64,000 nucleotides of DNA from Pseudochelatococcus sp050946405 (lineage in GTDB: Bacteria > Pseudomonadota > Alphaproteobacteria > Rhizobiales > Beijerinckiaceae). The notes under the pieces were generated by a model, which saw nothing but the letters and a program-made list of their open reading frames with translations, was not told the origin of the DNA and searched no databases. A program made the position numbers and the translations under genes. The stretch lies in assembly GCF_050946405.1 (NCBI RefSeq), contig NZ_JBMNUS010000005.1, positions 209,902 to 273,901 of the forward strand, in the 5' to 3' direction. Below are positions 62,098 through 64,000 of this stretch, piece after piece. Every line of letters starts with the position of its first letter. The first letter of the stretch is position 1.

Positions 62098-63681
62098 ATG
62101 ACGAACGCCGCAATTCGCGCCGCCGGGACACCGGCCGCAACGACCAACGCCTATACGGGCGCGGAATATCTCGACAGCATCCGCGACGGGCGCGAAATCT
62201 ACATCTACGGCGAGCGGGTGAAGGATGTCACCACGCATCCGGCGTTCCGCAATTCCGCCCGCATGGTGGCGCGCTGGTACGACCGTTTCCATGAGAACAA
62301 GGCGGTCATCGGCGTGCCCTCCGACAACGGCTCCGGCACGCTGACGCATCCGTTCTTTCAGGGGTCGCGCACCTCGGAGGATCTGGTGCGCGCGCGGGAT
62401 GCGATCGCCGATCTCCAGCAGGTCTCTTACGGCTGGATGGGCCGCGCGCCGGATTACAAGGCGTCGTTTCTCGGCACGCTCGGCGCCAATTCGGCATTCT
62501 ACGGCGATTATGCCCGGAATGCGAAGAACTGGTACAACCGCACCCAGAGCCGCCTCGATTACTGGAACCACGCCATCGTCAACCCGCCCATCGACCGCCA
62601 GCGCGCCGTCGAGGAGGTGCGCGACGTGTTCATGCATGTGGAAAAGGAAACCGATGCGGGCGTCGTCGTCTCCGGCGCGAAGGTGGTGGCGACGGGCTCG
62701 GCGCTCACGCACGCCAATTTCATCGCCCATTACGGCGTTCCGATCAAGGACAAGGCGTTCGCCCTGATCTTCACGTCGCCGATGGACGCCGAGGGCGTGA
62801 AGCTGATCGCCCGCACGTCCTACGAGTTCAACGCCGCCGTCACCGGATCGCCGTTCGACTATCCGCTCTCCAGCCGTCTCGACGAGAACGATTCGATCCT
62901 TGTCTTCGACAAGGTGCTGGTGCCGTGGGAGAACATTTTCATTTACGGCGATGTCGACAAGATCAACAACTTCTTTCCCGCCTCGGGCTTCGTGCCGCGT
63001 TTCACCCTGCACGGCATCACCCGTCTCGCCGTGAAGCTCGACTTCATCGCCGGCCTGTTCTCGATGGCGGTGGAGGCCACCGGCGCGAAGGATTTTCGCG
63101 GCGTCCAGACGGCGGTGGGCGAGGTCATCGCCTGGCGCAACCTGTTTCACGGCCTCTCCGACGCCATGGTCAAGTCGCCGGTGCCGTGGCCGGGAACGGA
63201 TGGTTACGTGCTGCCCAATCTCGCGTCCGCGCTGACCTATCGCGTGATGGCCCCGTTGGCCTATTCGCGCATCAAGGAGCTGATCGAGCGGCATGTCGCC
63301 TCCGGCCTGATCTATCTCCCCTCCAGTTCGGCCGATTTCGAATGCGAGACGATCCGCCCCTATCTGGACCGCTTCGTGCGCGGCTCCAACGGCTATGCGG
63401 CGCTCGACCGGGTGAAGCTCCTGAAACTGCTCTGGGATGCCATCGGCACGGAGTTCGGCGGCCGGCACGAGCTGTATGAACTCAATTACGCCGGGAATTA
63501 TGAAAACGTCCGCATCGAGACCCTCGCGGCGGCTGCGGCGACCGGTGAACTCGCGGCGATGCAGGATCTCGTGAAGCGCTGCATGGGCGAATACGACCTT
63601 TCCGGCTGGACCGGCAGCGACCTCATCAATCCCGACGACATCAACATCATCAGCCGGGGGCTCGTGCAGCAACGCCCGTGA
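62098..63681 (+). CDS. HpaB/PheA-type flavin-dependent aromatic hydroxylase
   Basis: Large component of a two-component FADH2 monooxygenase that adds a hydroxyl ortho to a phenol hydroxyl. The 527-residue protein has GAEYLDSIRDGREIYIYGER at the N-terminus, the DYKASFLGTLGAN segment, TDAGVVVSGAKVVATGSALT, and DKVLVPWENIFIYGDVDKIN. Family members act on 4-hydroxyphenylacetate, phenol or nitrophenols. The catechol meta-cleavage genes nearby favour phenol or a simple phenol. The ATG at 62098 follows CGGGAGGAC. Confidence 0.9.
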   Translation: MTNAAIRAAGTPAATTNAYTGAEYLDSIRDGREIYIYGERVKDVTTHPAFRNSARMVARWYDRFHENKAVIGVPSDNGSGTLTHPFFQGSRTSEDLVRARDAIADLQQVSYGWMGRAPDYKASFLGTLGANSAFYGDYARNAKNWYNRTQSRLDYWNHAIVNPPIDRQRAVEEVRDVFMHVEKETDAGVVVSGAKVVATGSALTHANFIAHYGVPIKDKAFALIFTSPMDAEGVKLIARTSYEFNAAVTGSPFDYPLSSRLDENDSILVFDKVLVPWENIFIYGDVDKINNFFPASGFVPRFTLHGITRLAVKLDFIAGLFSMAVEATGAKDFRGVQTAVGEVIAWRNLFHGLSDAMVKSPVPWPGTDGYVLPNLASALTYRVMAPLAYSRIKELIERHVASGLIYLPSSSADFECETIRPYLDRFVRGSNGYAALDRVKLLKLLWDAIGTEFGGRHELYELNYAGNYENVRIETLAAAAATGELAAMQDLVKRCMGEYDLSGWTGSDLINPDDINIISRGLVQQRP

Positions 63682-63698
63682 GCGGCACGCGCCGGAAC

Positions 63699-63725
63699 GG
63701 CCGGAAGCGCCCCGCCGCTCCGGCC
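63699..63725. terminator. Hairpin after the monooxygenase gene
   Basis: GGCCGGA at 63699-63705 pairs with TCCGGCC at 63719-63725, with an inner GCG/CGC pair. It separates the monooxygenase gene from the next gene. No T tract follows; ATAAAAAG lies a few bases beyond. Confidence 0.45.
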
Positions 63726-63768
63726 GCGCCATAAAAAGAATCTGCGGAATGAAAAAATGGGGGGATCA

Positions 63769-64000
63769 ATGACGGGCACCACGAAGAACGGCGGAAGACG
63801 GCGCGAAACGGCGGCGAAAGCCGGGCGCGGGCTTGCCGCCGGCCTCGCCTGCGCCTTTTCGGTTTTCGGCGCGGCGGATCTGCATGCCTACGACCTGCCG
63901 ACGGTCAATCTCGGCCTCACCAGCTTTCTGGACGGCGCGCCGCCGTCCGGGCCGGGCTGGTATGCCGCGCAGTATTTCCAGTATTACACGGCGAACAGGC
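63769..64000 (+). CDS. MetA-type phenol-degradation outer-membrane protein, 5' part
   Basis: Only the first 77 codons are in the window. The product starts MTGTTKNGGRRRETAAKAGR, has a signal peptide with a twin-arginine-like but probably Sec-type n-region and a hydrophobic core ending near LHA, and then DLPTVNLGLTSFLDGAPPSG and GWYAAQYFQYYTANR. This resembles the start of MetA-pathway phenol-degradation proteins, which are predicted outer-membrane channels for aromatic uptake. GGGGGGATCA precedes the ATG. Confidence 0.75.
   Translation, partial: MTGTTKNGGRRRETAAKAGRGLAAGLACAFSVFGAADLHAYDLPTVNLGLTSFLDGAPPSGPGWYAAQYFQYYTANR

Overview
The window is GC-rich chromosomal DNA from an alphaproteobacterium, most likely a member of the Hyphomicrobiales (Rhizobiales). 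The flagellar set includes the alphaproteobacterial proteins MotE, FlaF, FlbT and a DUF1217 protein. An imuA-imuB-dnaE2 cassette lies under a GAAC-N7-GAAC LexA box, a serC-motif-like leader precedes serC-serA, a purA / membrane protein / rpoH block follows, and mosaic palindromic intergenic repeats of rhizobial style are present. I cannot name the genus. No rRNA, tRNA, CRISPR array, transposase or phage gene was seen.

Region 1 (about 0.4-27 kb) is a flagellar island in two divergent halves. Leftward from 12.4 kb run motA, fliM, fliN, fliG, flhB, a short unknown gene, flgB, flgC, fliE, flgG, flgA, flgI, motE, flgH, fliL and fliP, with many 4-base overlaps. Rightward from 12.7 kb run a DUF1217 gene, flgF, fliI, flgE, flgK, flgL, flaF, flbT, flgD, fliQ, flhA, fliR, a FliJ-like gene, flgJ, a FlgN-like gene and a second FliL-like gene. 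Together they build the rod, rings, hook, export gate, switch and part of the stator. fliF, fliH, fliK, motB, motC and flagellin are not in the window.

Region 2 (27-32.6 kb) is a chemotaxis operon, cheA-cheW-cheB-cheR. CheA is a hybrid kinase with two CheW-like domains and a C-terminal receiver. No cheY or receptor gene is nearby. Region 3 (32.9-35.4 kb) is an MBOAT O-acyltransferase followed by an SGNH-like membrane-anchored protein, resembling a polysaccharide acetylation pair.

Region 4 (35.4-43.8 kb) is housekeeping: serC-serA with a structured leader and terminator, purA, a coiled-coil membrane protein, convergent rpoH and an RluA-family pseudouridine synthase. Region 5 (43.9-49.4 kb) is the SOS mutagenesis cassette imuA-imuB-dnaE2. 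It is followed by an AT-rich spacer and a GT41 (O-GlcNAc-transferase-like) glycosyltransferase whose stop codon lies inside a 15-bp tandem repeat.

Region 6 (51.6-64 kb) is an aromatic meta-cleavage cluster. It holds a divergent GntR regulator, 2-hydroxymuconic semialdehyde dehydrogenase, hydratase, acetaldehyde dehydrogenase, aldolase, 4-oxalocrotonate decarboxylase, tautomerase, catechol 2,3-dioxygenase, a LysR regulator, and a flavin reductase with a stand-alone FAD synthetase. These are followed by an HpaB/PheA-type flavin monooxygenase and the start of a MetA-type outer-membrane protein. The set would take phenol (or a close relative) through catechol to pyruvate and acetyl-CoA.

A theme across the window is short tandem duplications (13-30 bp units), most of them at gene ends or in spacers, densest in 45-62 kb.
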